From CAYMKL01 sp964390805 (GTDB taxonomy: Bacteria > Chloroflexota > Anaerolineae > VGOG01): a DNA stretch of 5,465 nucleotides. A program made the position numbers and the translations under genes. Within the stretch, counting starts at the first letter, position 1. Each line of letters starts with the position of its first letter. Of the stretch, positions 1 through 5,100 are shown piece by piece. The stretch covers positions 1 through 5,465 of the forward strand of contig CAYMKL010000221.1 of NCBI GenBank assembly GCA_964390805.1, given 5' to 3'. A model generated the notes under the pieces. It did no database searches. It saw nothing but the letters and a program-made list of their open reading frames with translations, and was not told the origin of the DNA.

Positions 1-102
1 GACCGGCAACCCCTTCATCCCTTGTACTCTTGAGGGGTAGCCTGAGTAGTTACGAAATATCTAATATCCAGCACTCAGTTTCCTCCAGGCTTCGTCGTGA
101 GC
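1..102. other. Intergenic left edge, no supported gene
   Basis: This is the space downstream of the SPFH gene. I see no convincing gene. A minus-strand ATG at 17-19 could begin a gene running off the window, but it has only AAGG directly next to it and too few codons to judge. The stretch carries one copy of a GGATATTAGATAT-like word that recurs near the start of the SPFH gene. No clear terminator hairpin is visible. Confidence 0.5.
57..70. repeat. GGATATTAGATAT-type word, copy downstream of the SPFH gene
   Basis: The minus strand reads TGGATATTAGATAT. A related word, TGGATACTAGATGT, occurs at 1095-1108 just upstream of the same gene, so the SPFH gene is bracketed by the two in the same orientation. 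Words of this type recur between genes in some Chloroflexota; that comparison is from memory. Confidence 0.35.
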
Positions 103-1077
103 TCAGCCGAACGATTTCGCCTGAACAACCGGCTTCTTGCCCGCCTGAGCTCCAGCGGCAGCAGCGGCGATTTGTTGGCCCATCATGCCGGTCATGGGGT
201 ACACGATAACCATCGCGCTCTCCTCCTTGGAAATATCCAGGAGGGCTTGGATCTGTCGTAGATCCATGGCGCCCGGTTGGGCTGCCAAAGCGTGGGTTGC
301 TTCGGCGAGCGCGGTCGCTACGGCCTTCTCAGCATCGGCCTGGATTTGCTTAGCCTTGGCCGAACGCTCGGCTCGTGCTATCACGGCCAACTCCTCAACC
401 AGCGCCGGGGGTGTACCAACATCCGTGATTCGCACTGCCCGCACGTTTACACCGTAGTCCTTAGCCGCTGCGTCAATCTCTGCCTTCAGCGCCGCTGCAA
501 TCCTCTCGGTTTCGCTCAACAGAGGTCGCAAGTCGTTGCCGCCGATGGTGCTCTTCAGCGCTTCCATGGAGGCCCACTCCGTCGTTTTCCAGTAGTCCCG
601 AACGTCAACGGCTGCCTTTTCGGGGTCCTCTACCTCCAGCTCGACCGCCGCGGTAACGTCTATGGGAATGTTGTCCCTGGTCAGCGTCTTGGTCGCTTTC
701 ACCTCGTAAGTGGTGATACGGACATCTATGATGCGAGCAACAGAATAGAGGAACGGCGGCACGACGAAGAACCCCGGCCCTCTGGCGCCGACGGACTTAC
801 CAAGGCGCAGGAGGACCAGCCGCTCCCACTGAGGAAGGACGTAAAACATGCAGGCGATGGTGTGTGCAGCCCAGAGGATCACACCGGTCTTGAGAAGGCC
901 CACCAAAAGCCGCCCAGTCCAAACACCGACGTCCATTGCCGGCCCCACAAGCCTGGCCCAAGCCTGAAAATCCGGCCTGGCAAGCAGAAGCCACAGCGGG
1001 ATAGCGATACCCCAGCGAACAGCGTTACGGATAAAGCTCTGAACCGGATTTCTCGCTCGTGGTATTCTTCTCTCCAT
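103..1077 (-). CDS. SPFH/band-7 (stomatin/slipin-like) membrane protein
   Basis: A 324-residue stomatin-like protein. Residues 20-33 and about 50-80 are hydrophobic and should anchor it in the cytoplasmic membrane. The SPFH domain follows from about residue 80: VLPQWERLVLLRLGK, then GPGFFVVPP, a VDVR-type strand, TLTRDNIPIDV and the conserved block ALKSTIGGNDLRPLLSE. After it comes an Ala/Glu/Lys-rich helix (about 220-265) of the kind that drives oligomerisation, then a Met/Ala/Gly-rich tail. Family members form large ring or cage assemblies on membrane microdomains and often modulate proteases or channels; the client here is unknown. The start is set at 1077 rather than 1098, because AAGGAG sits 8 bases before 1077 and the longer start would overlap it. 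No NfeD-type partner gene is visible, although slipins often have one. The family call is firm and the subfamily is not. Confidence 0.9.
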   Translation of the reverse strand: MERRIPRARNPVQSFIRNAVRWGIAIPLWLLLARPDFQAWARLVGPAMDVGVWTGRLLVGLLKTGVILWAAHTIACMFYVLPQWERLVLLRLGKSVGARGPGFFVVPPFLYSVARIIDVRITTYEVKATKTLTRDNIPIDVTAAVELEVEDPEKAAVDVRDYWKTTEWASMEALKSTIGGNDLRPLLSETERIAAALKAEIDAAAKDYGVNVRAVRITDVGTPPALVEELAVIARAERSAKAKQIQADAEKAVATALAEATHALAAQPGAMDLRQIQALLDISKEESAMVIVYPMTGMMGQQIAAAAAGAQAGKKPVVQAKSFG

Positions 1078-1085
1078 TCTCTTTT

Positions 1086-1091
1086 CTCCTT
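1086..1091 (-). promoter_or_regulatory. Ribosome binding site fixing the SPFH start
   Basis: AAGGAG on the minus strand lies 8 bases upstream of the ATG at 1075-1077. It favours this start over the ATG at 1096-1098, whose own upstream sequence has no purine-rich core. Confidence 0.75.
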
Positions 1092-1094
1092 CCA

Positions 1095-1108
1095 ACATCT
1101 AGTATCCA
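1095..1108. repeat. GGATACTAGATGT word, copy in the SPFH leader
   Basis: Second, slightly diverged copy of the word at 57-70, differing at two positions. It directly abuts the ribosome binding site of the SPFH gene, so it would be part of the mRNA leader. Confidence 0.35.
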
Positions 1109-1128
1109 ATCTCCGATTTACTAGCCAT

Positions 1129-1137
1129 ATTATATCA
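1129..1137 (-). promoter_or_regulatory. Extended -10 promoter of the SPFH gene
   Basis: The minus strand reads TGATATAAT, a perfect -10 hexamer with the extended TGn element. No good -35 hexamer lies 16-18 bases upstream, which is tolerated when the -10 is extended. Transcription would begin near 1122, giving a leader of about 45 bases. It lies in the 108-base gap after the ATPase gene, so the SPFH gene can be expressed separately from it. Confidence 0.6.
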
Positions 1138-1185
1138 CAAAACCCTCAACTCTGCACGACATGCAACTGACAAAAAGCGGACATC

Positions 1186-2553
1186 TCACGGACTGACCAA
1201 TCTGTACCCACGACCTCGGACGGTCATCAGATACCTCGGCTCCGACGGATCAGGCTCGATCTTCTGGCGCAGGCGGTTGACCAGCTTCCCGATGCGGGCA
1301 TCGTCAACCTCGTCAATGTAGTCCTGGCCCCAAACGGATTCCACGATCTCATACTTGTCGCAGATTCTGTCCAGACGACCGTAGAGCAAGAGGAGCAATC
1401 TGTACTCCAGGTCGGTTAAAACAGGAATCTGTTCCCCATTCACCCAGACATCGCCAGAATCCACATCCACCCACACTCCCTGAGGCTCATGTCTCTTCAC
1501 CAACCTCTGCCTGCGGGCAAAGCCCTCGAACAACTGGCCGAAAATCGCCAACTCACCGTCTTTCTCCTCCACGATGGCCTTTCGACGCAGGGAACGCTCC
1601 AACTCCGGATCCAAAGGCCCTCCTGGCTCGGAGACGAAAGCCGTTAACGCCTCCTGCTCATCGGCGGTGAGATCGTTCCAGAGCTTGGCACACTCGGTCC
1701 TGACGCTGATATCGTTATCGAGTCGCTCCCGAACCAGCTTGTAGCCCTGGTCTTGGTAGAAATCGGGGTAATCGCCGCTGGCCTCGGCCAGGACGCGGCA
1801 GGTGGCCTCCAGCAGGCCGGGATGGCCGCCAGCCTGGGCGATGATGAAGACGATGTCATCCGGGCTGAATTCCACTTCCTCTTCCCTGGCAAACTGGGCT
1901 ATGACCTGGGTAGCGTCATCCCTCCCCAGGGCGGATAAAAAGAGGGTGTTGAGGGCGAAGAGTTCACAAAACTCCGCCACCTTTTCCCCGCGCTGCTGCT
2001 CTCGGAGCGGCTGATCAGTGGCCACCACGTACGACAGGCGGAGGCCATATTTGTCCTTGAGAGCTCGAAGGTTCAACAGGACACGCTCGTCCAGGTCAGT
2101 GAAGGGCTCATCGAACTCATCGAAAAGGAAGACGAGGCGGTGCTTAACACCCTCGCCAATTGCCGTGAGACCCTCGTTGAAACTGAGCGGCACCAGAAAC
2201 GGGTTGGCAGGGTTAACCAGGTTACGATAAGAAGCCTCGGCGCGATCCAGAATCCCCTGCTCGATTTTCAGCTTCCTGAGCTCAGCCAGAATGCTGCGCA
2301 GGATAAGCTCATAGAACCCCTGTTCCGTGAGCTCCAACATCAGGTTGAAGTCAATGTAGACGAAAACGTAGTCATCGGCTCGATCCCCCAGGTGCTTTTT
2401 CTTCACCGCAGGCAAGGGGATGGAGCGCAACAAAGTGGACTTACCCGTGTTGCTCAGTCCCACTATGGAGCAGCAATCCCCATCCTCGACACATTCCATG
2501 ATGTAGGCTATGTCAGCATCTCTGGTGACGACGGTTTCTGGGTCTATTCCCAT
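1186..2553 (-). CDS. P-loop ATPase with C-terminal OmpR/PhoB-type winged helix
   Basis: A 455-residue soluble protein. The N-terminal ATPase has Walker A GLSNTGKST (32-40), Walker B LVFLFDE (140-146), a sensor-like ATDQP (178-182) and the AGGHPGLL motif (241-248) typical of STAND and archaeal-type ATPases. Residues about 290-352 look like the winged helix that usually follows such a core. The last 97 residues (359-455) are a classic OmpR/PhoB DNA-binding domain: LTDLEYRLL, a recognition-helix region ending VNRLRQKIEPDP, and the wing TVRGRGYRL. There is no receiver domain, no membrane segment and no recognisable effector domain. The likely role is an ATP-switched transcription regulator; its signal and targets are unknown. 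The start at 2553 is preceded by GAGAGG about 10 bases upstream. The downstream gene is the SPFH protein, same strand, 108 bases away with its own promoter. Confidence 0.85.
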   Translation of the reverse strand: MGIDPETVVTRDADIAYIMECVEDGDCCSIVGLSNTGKSTLLRSIPLPAVKKKHLGDRADDYVFVYIDFNLMLELTEQGFYELILRSILAELRKLKIEQGILDRAEASYRNLVNPANPFLVPLSFNEGLTAIGEGVKHRLVFLFDEFDEPFTDLDERVLLNLRALKDKYGLRLSYVVATDQPLREQQRGEKVAEFCELFALNTLFLSALGRDDATQVIAQFAREEEVEFSPDDIVFIIAQAGGHPGLLEATCRVLAEASGDYPDFYQDQGYKLVRERLDNDISVRTECAKLWNDLTADEQEALTAFVSEPGGPLDPELERSLRRKAIVEEKDGELAIFGQLFEGFARRQRLVKRHEPQGVWVDVDSGDVWVNGEQIPVLTDLEYRLLLLLYGRLDRICDKYEIVESVWGQDYIDEVDDARIGKLVNRLRQKIEPDPSEPRYLMTVRGRGYRLVSP

Positions 2554-2756
2554 GACCTTGTTCCTCTCTCACTCACAAGTCTCGCCCCGGTGAACCACTG
2601 ATGCCGCTGAAGGCACTGAGAGGAGCATCACTTTCCGTGGCCGCCGCTTCAGCTTCCAAGTCAGTGCTGTTCAGTGCGGTCAGTGATTCCAGCGGGTACG
2701 AACGCCAGTCCCGGGGCATGAGCGGCACGGATACATGAAAGCCTCATAAAGAGATT
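2554..2756. other. Intergenic spacer upstream of the ATPase gene
   Basis: About 200 bases between the toxin remnant and the ATPase gene. It holds the CACTGA inverted-repeat array described separately. A 48-codon reading frame (minus, ATG at 2717-2719, stop at 2573-2575, 19 bases before the ATPase start) crosses the whole array, but it has no ribosome binding site and is probably chance. I found no convincing sigma-70 promoter for the ATPase gene here. Confidence 0.5.
2596..2685. repeat. Imperfect inverted repeat of 9-bp-period CACTGA words
   Basis: The left arm (2596-2619) has CACTGA, CGCTGA and CACTGA beginning at 2596, 2605 and 2614, exactly 9 bases apart. The right arm (2661-2685) has TCAGTG, the reverse complement, beginning at 2661, 2671 and 2680. 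Three words on each side in opposite orientation can pair into a long imperfect hairpin around a loop of about 40 bases, or offer phased binding sites. The array lies entirely between the toxin remnant and the ATPase gene. It could be a dispersed genomic repeat or an operator for the ATPase-winged-helix protein; the sequence does not decide. Confidence 0.65.
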
Positions 2757-2866
2757 CTAACCGAAAAGGCCCCTAATATCCTGATAGGTCTTCTCGCTAC
2801 GCCTCGCGACACGACCTTTGATGACCAATTGCCCCCTGTCGAACACTTTGTATATCACTCGATTCG
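2757..2866 (-). pseudogene. C-terminal remnant of a RelE/ParE-type toxin
   Basis: In the frame one base off the antitoxin, the minus strand encodes 36 residues up to a TAG at 2757-2759. The segment contains NRVIYKVFDRGQLVI followed by RVARRSEKTYQDI. This matches the end of RelE/ParE ribonuclease toxins, which typically read RVIY-V-D--LVV--V--R-EVY. A full toxin has about 90 residues, so roughly the first 50-55 are gone, including its start codon. The antitoxin reading frame runs into this stub and stops at 2797, so the two overlap out of frame. A deletion that removed the antitoxin stop codon and the toxin N-terminal half explains this. The remnant has no ribosome binding site of its own and should be inactive. 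The exact toxin subfamily is uncertain. Confidence 0.65.
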
Positions 2867-3132
2867 GCCACAATTTCAGAGAAGGGACGGCCTTCCCCGG
2901 CTCTGTACTCAATCTCGGCCTCACGCATCGCGTGCAAGTCTTCCAGGTCTTCCAGACGCTGTAGAAGCTCTCGATAGGCTCCATAGTCAACAAGTATTCC
3001 CCTGGCGAGCTTGCCTTCCACGGTAGTTTCCAGGAGTATAGACCGCCTGCTTTCAGCCAGAAGACGCAAAGCATCGTCCAGACTTTCGACCTCCCTGCTC
3101 GAAACAAACTCAGCAGTTACAGCTCTGCTCAT
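2797..3132 (-). CDS. Phd/YefM-like antitoxin with aberrant C-terminus
   Basis: A 111-residue protein. Residues 1-90 look like a type II antitoxin of the Phd/YefM kind: a divergent DNA-binding part (about 10-35), then GILVDYGAYRELLQRLEDLE (45-64) and LHAMREAEIEYRAGEGRPFS (66-85), the helical part that normally wraps the toxin. Residues 91-111 do not fit the family. They arise from reading the toxin remnant in the wrong frame after a deletion, ending at TAG 2797-2799. The start at 3132 is certain from a near-ideal ribosome site and a consensus -10 upstream. The gene may still be expressed and could act as an orphan antitoxin or repressor, though the altered tail may affect stability. The Phd/YefM assignment rests on motif resemblance only. 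Confidence 0.7.
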   Translation of the reverse strand: MSRAVTAEFVSSREVESLDDALRLLAESRRSILLETTVEGKLARGILVDYGAYRELLQRLEDLEDLHAMREAEIEYRAGEGRPFSEIVAESSDIQSVRQGAIGHQRSCREA

Positions 3133-3133
3133 A

Positions 3134-3143
3134 GATCACCTCC
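3134..3143 (-). promoter_or_regulatory. Full-length Shine-Dalgarno site of the antitoxin gene
   Basis: The minus strand reads GGAGGTGATC, which pairs at all ten positions with the conserved 3' end of bacterial 16S rRNA (GATCACCTCC). GGAGG ends 6 bases before the ATG at 3130-3132. Translation of this small gene should be strong, and the start is not in doubt. Confidence 0.85.
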
Positions 3144-3161
3144 GATGGCCTGTTTTGTATG

Positions 3162-3170
3162 ATTATACCA
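3162..3170 (-). promoter_or_regulatory. Proximal extended -10 promoter of the antitoxin gene
   Basis: The minus strand reads TGGTATAAT: a perfect -10 with the extended TGn element. The -35 region is poor. Transcription would start about 25 bases before the ATG, just ahead of the ribosome site. It may act alongside the distal promoter at 3227-3255. Confidence 0.55.
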
Positions 3171-3225
3171 TAGCCTCAGGGCACGCAAGGGCGCAGCCTT
3201 GGAGCTACCGCGGCAGTTCAGTGCA

Positions 3226-3235
3226 TAGTATACTA
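3226..3235. promoter_or_regulatory. Palindrome TAGTATACTA over the leftward -10
   Basis: A perfect 10-base palindrome that covers the -10 of the leftward promoter. The placement fits a repressor site, for instance for the antitoxin or the divergent ArsR-type protein, but an AT-rich 10-mer palindrome can also arise by chance. Confidence 0.35.
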
Positions 3236-3255
3236 CAAAAGCGGACGGCTGACAA
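3227..3255 (-). promoter_or_regulatory. Distal sigma-70 promoter facing the antitoxin gene
   Basis: On the minus strand TTGTCA (3250-3255) and TATACT (3227-3232) are separated by exactly 17 bases; each hexamer matches consensus at five of six positions. The -10 is embedded in the perfect palindrome TAGTATACTA (3226-3235). Transcription would begin near 3220 and give a leader of about 88 bases. The -35 lies 12 bases from the -35 of the opposite promoter, so the two polymerase sites are back to back. Confidence 0.6.
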
Positions 3256-3267
3256 GGTGTTCTCAGC

Positions 3268-3296
3268 TTGACAAACCAGGCCAACAATGATATAAT
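3268..3296 (+). promoter_or_regulatory. Perfect consensus sigma-70 promoter of the ArsR-DUF2087 gene
   Basis: TTGACA (3268-3273) and TATAAT (3291-3296) are separated by exactly 17 bases, and TGA directly before the -10 adds the extended element. This is as close to full consensus as natural promoters come. Transcription would begin near 3303, giving a leader of about 33 bases. Such a strong core promoter ahead of a repressor-type gene suggests it is normally held down by its own product. Confidence 0.85.
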
Positions 3297-3297
3297 T

Positions 3298-3314
3298 ACT
3301 TCGAAGTTGATCAA
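3298..3314. promoter_or_regulatory. Candidate operator: two abutting palindromes at the start point
   Basis: ACTTCGAAGT (3298-3307) and TTGATCAA (3307-3314) are both perfect palindromes, share one base and sit on the predicted transcription start of the strong promoter. ArsR-family dimers bind short inverted repeats overlapping their own promoters, so this is the most likely autoregulatory site. The position is seen directly; the binding is inferred. Confidence 0.45.
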
Positions 3315-3335
3315 ATTAGTTAGATTGGAGGAGCT

Positions 3336-3911
3336 ATGACGGAGGAAAGAACTGCCGAATTCGAGGAACTGCTCGCCTTTTTCAAGGCTTTAGGTGACGA
3401 GAAACGGTTGAAAATCGTGGGGCTCTTGGCCCAGAAATCCCTGTGCGTGGAGGAGATGGCGGCGATCCTTAACCTCAGCGCGGCCACGGTGTCCCATCAC
3501 CTGCGCAAGCTGGTGGAAGCTGGACTGATCGCGGCCTCGGCGGAGGGGTACTACAATGTCTACTCCCTGCGGGCCGATGCCTTGCGCGAGATGTCCAAGC
3601 GTCTCCTATCCACCGAGACGCTCCAAGAAACGGCCCGGGTTCTGGACCTGGGAAGCTATGATCGCAAGGTGCTACGGGACTATCTTGAGGATGGCCGCCT
3701 GAAGAGCATTCCCGCTCAGCACAAAAAGCGAGTGGTTATCCTGCGCTACATCCTACAGGAGTTCGAACCCGGTCGTCGGTACGCCGAGAGCGAGGTCAAC
3801 GAGATCATCTCCCGCTTCTACGAGGACTACGCCACTATCCGTCGGGAGTTCATCGAAAGAAGGATGATGGATCGGGAGGGCGGTGGCGGTGATTACTGGC
3901 GCGTGGCGTAA
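3336..3911 (+). CDS. ArsR-family winged-helix regulator fused to DUF2087
   Basis: A 191-residue cytoplasmic regulator. Residues about 8-85 form an ArsR-type winged helix: FFKALGDEKRLKIVGLL, then the helix-turn-helix LNLSAATVSHHLRKLVEAGL (45-64) and the wing SAEGYYNVYSL. Residues about 108-190 match DUF2087: DYLEDGRLKSIP, a Lys/Arg-rich helix, FEPGRRYAESEVNEI (143-157), and a final REFIERRMMDR leading to YWR. The fusion is a known architecture of unknown ligand. The ELCVC-type metal motif of classic ArsR proteins is reduced to a single Cys (LCVEE, Cys37), so metal sensing through that site is unlikely. GGAGGAGC lies 3-4 bases before the ATG. The gene is divergent from the toxin-antitoxin remnant and convergent with the protease pair. 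The stop codon is the first three bases of the terminator hairpin. Confidence 0.9.
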   Translation: MTEERTAEFEELLAFFKALGDEKRLKIVGLLAQKSLCVEEMAAILNLSAATVSHHLRKLVEAGLIAASAEGYYNVYSLRADALREMSKRLLSTETLQETARVLDLGSYDRKVLRDYLEDGRLKSIPAQHKKRVVILRYILQEFEPGRRYAESEVNEIISRFYEDYATIRREFIERRMMDREGGGGDYWRVA

Positions 3912-3967
3912 AACGTGATGCGTGAAACGTGATGATTTGAAGCTCACGTTTCACGTTGTACGTTTTA
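3909..3967. terminator. Bidirectional hairpin between convergent genes
   Basis: Arms 3909-3932 and 3944-3967 pair at 20 of 24 positions: TAAAACGT and CGTGAAACGTGA pair perfectly on either side of a 4-base internal mismatch, around an 11-base loop. The arm flanks give short T runs (TTTTA) on both strands, so it can serve the rightward regulator gene and the leftward protease gene. The outer arm includes the TAA stop of the regulator gene. Within the left arm ACGTGATG occurs twice, 14 bases apart. The internally repetitive make-up suggests a dispersed repeat recruited as a terminator. Confidence 0.75.
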
Positions 3968-3977
3968 CTGCAAGTGT

Positions 3978-4973
3978 CTAAACCACGATCTCCACGTTCA
4001 GCGCATCGAGCACGAACTGGATGGGGTTCATGATTGTAGTGGTATCGGAGCCCGCGAACAGCAAACCGACGACGAAATCATCCTCGTCCAGCACAGCCGA
4101 CCCTGAATCCCCCCCCTGGCTCATAGCCCCAGCCATCAACTGATCCTCAAAGATAGCGTCCAGTCCCTCTCCATAGCTCACCTGGGTTGTGACATCAATC
4201 TGGGTGATCCGCCCAGTGGTGAAGCCGGTGGTGCGCCCGCTCTTCTTGACCTGGGTGCCCAGAGTGGCCTCTCTTGTTCCCTTGGGCACACCGATCTCGA
4301 AAATCCGCTTCTCTACGAGATCGTCGGAGAGAGGCCGGGCGATGGCAGCATCCACCAGGTTCCTCTCGGGAACTTCCTGAAAAGCCATCACCCTGTGGCT
4401 TGAGCCCAGCAGTTTAGCCAGCCAGTTGAGAAGGCCCTCTACACCCGTGGCCGTCGAGCAGGTGGGCGGACTGGTGCCGAAGTTTATGGGGACGAAATCC
4501 TCCAGAGTGGCGATTTGATCACTGGCGGTTCCCCCATCATAACGGCCAGGCTGGATGATGGCATCGCCCTTCTGGGCCGCGTTTGAATTGGCCAGCACGT
4601 GGTTGTTGCTGAGGATGAAGAGTTGGTCATCCCTGGTGACCAGGCAGCCCAGGGTCCCGGCCGTGATGTTGATGTGCCCGATGGAGACACCTGCTGGCGC
4701 GGGACGCCAGCGATCTTTGTGGCCCTGCAGGGCTCTGATCACCCCCGTCTCCTGAACGTCGGTCTTCACCTCGCCTAGCTTTTTGGGCACGATGTCGGCG
4801 GACGATAGTTGCGCTTCGGGCATCTTCTTCGTCACCGAGACCACCACGCAGGGCTCATCGGTTATCCCACGCTCGGTCTCCTTGAAGCCGACCCCACAGG
4901 CAACTACGTTTCTCCTGCTCAATAAGTAGTTGAGGTTTTGCCGCTTGACCCGGATAACTGGCTCTAGGTTCAT
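3978..4973 (-). CDS. Trypsin-fold serine protease with N-terminal accessory domain
   Basis: A 331-residue protein in two parts. Residues 1-82 are a small alpha/beta-looking domain (LLSRRNVVACGVGFKE at 17-32; VVVSVTKKMPEAQL at 43-56; DIVPKK at 60-65) shared with the next gene upstream. Residues about 95-331 are a chymotrypsin/trypsin-type domain with His125 in LSNNHVLAN, Asp208 in NLVDAAIARP and Ser290 in SQGGDSGSAVLD, plus the KSGRTTGFTTG segment (244-254) seen in bacterial and NAL1-like proteases. All three catalytic residues are present. There is no signal peptide or membrane segment, so it should act in the cytosol. A loop at about 165-200 with a short hydrophobic helix (LLNWLAKLLG) separates His and Asp. 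AAAGGAGG stands 6-7 bases before the ATG at 4973. Substrate unknown; the N-domain may be an inhibitor, chaperone or recruiting module. Confidence 0.88.
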   Translation of the reverse strand: MNLEPVIRVKRQNLNYLLSRRNVVACGVGFKETERGITDEPCVVVSVTKKMPEAQLSSADIVPKKLGEVKTDVQETGVIRALQGHKDRWRPAPAGVSIGHINITAGTLGCLVTRDDQLFILSNNHVLANSNAAQKGDAIIQPGRYDGGTASDQIATLEDFVPINFGTSPPTCSTATGVEGLLNWLAKLLGSSHRVMAFQEVPERNLVDAAIARPLSDDLVEKRIFEIGVPKGTREATLGTQVKKSGRTTGFTTGRITQIDVTTQVSYGEGLDAIFEDQLMAGAMSQGGDSGSAVLDEDDFVVGLLFAGSDTTTIMNPIQFVLDALNVEIVV

Positions 4974-5008
4974 TGTTTGCCTCCTTTGAGTGCTTAGCTT
5001 CTGAGCGC

Positions 5009-5080
5009 CGAAGGTGTCTGACCGAGCGGTGTCCTGAGCTTGTCGAAGGGGCAGGACAGATCTCGGTCTGGAGACCTTCG
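5009..5080. repeat. Nested palindromic repeat containing GAGCTTGTCGAAGG
   Basis: The outer arms CGAAGGTGTCTGACCGAG (5009-5026) and its near reverse complement (5062-5080) pair with small bulges. Inside them TGTCCTG (5030-5036) pairs perfectly with CAGGACA (5052-5058). The core between holds AGCTTGTCGAAGG. The CTGAGCTTGTCGAAGG word is a familiar dispersed REP-like sequence in many bacterial genomes. It fills most of the 127-base gap between the small protein gene and the protease gene. There is no T run, so it is not an obvious terminator; it could stabilise or attenuate a shared transcript. Confidence 0.75.
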
Positions 5081-5100
5081 CCTAACCGAGTAAGATTGTA

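Noticed and set aside
277..1170. 297-codon plus-strand open frame opposite the SPFH gene
   Set aside because: Its translation has no recognisable domain, it starts without a ribosome site and it lies fully antisense to a well-matched SPFH protein. It is a coding shadow.
2573..2719. 48-codon minus-strand frame ending 19 bases before the ATPase start, a possible leader peptide
   Set aside because: No Shine-Dalgarno before its ATG, and most of it is the inverted CACTGA array, whose structure explains the open frame better than coding does.
2757..3107. 116-codon minus-strand frame over the antitoxin as an intact second gene
   Set aside because: Only its last 36 codons resemble a protein family (a toxin C-terminus); the rest is the antitoxin read in the wrong frame, and no ribosome site precedes its ATG.
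3186..3201. CAAGG/CCTTG stem with 6-base loop in the leftward leader
   Set aside because: Five base pairs only, no T run and no second alternative stem, so neither a terminator nor a riboswitch can be supported.
3227..3296. CRISPR leader, attachment site or IS end suggested by the dense palindromes and repeats
   Set aside because: No regularly spaced repeats, no transposase or integrase frame and no flanking duplication; promoter and operator elements explain the structure.
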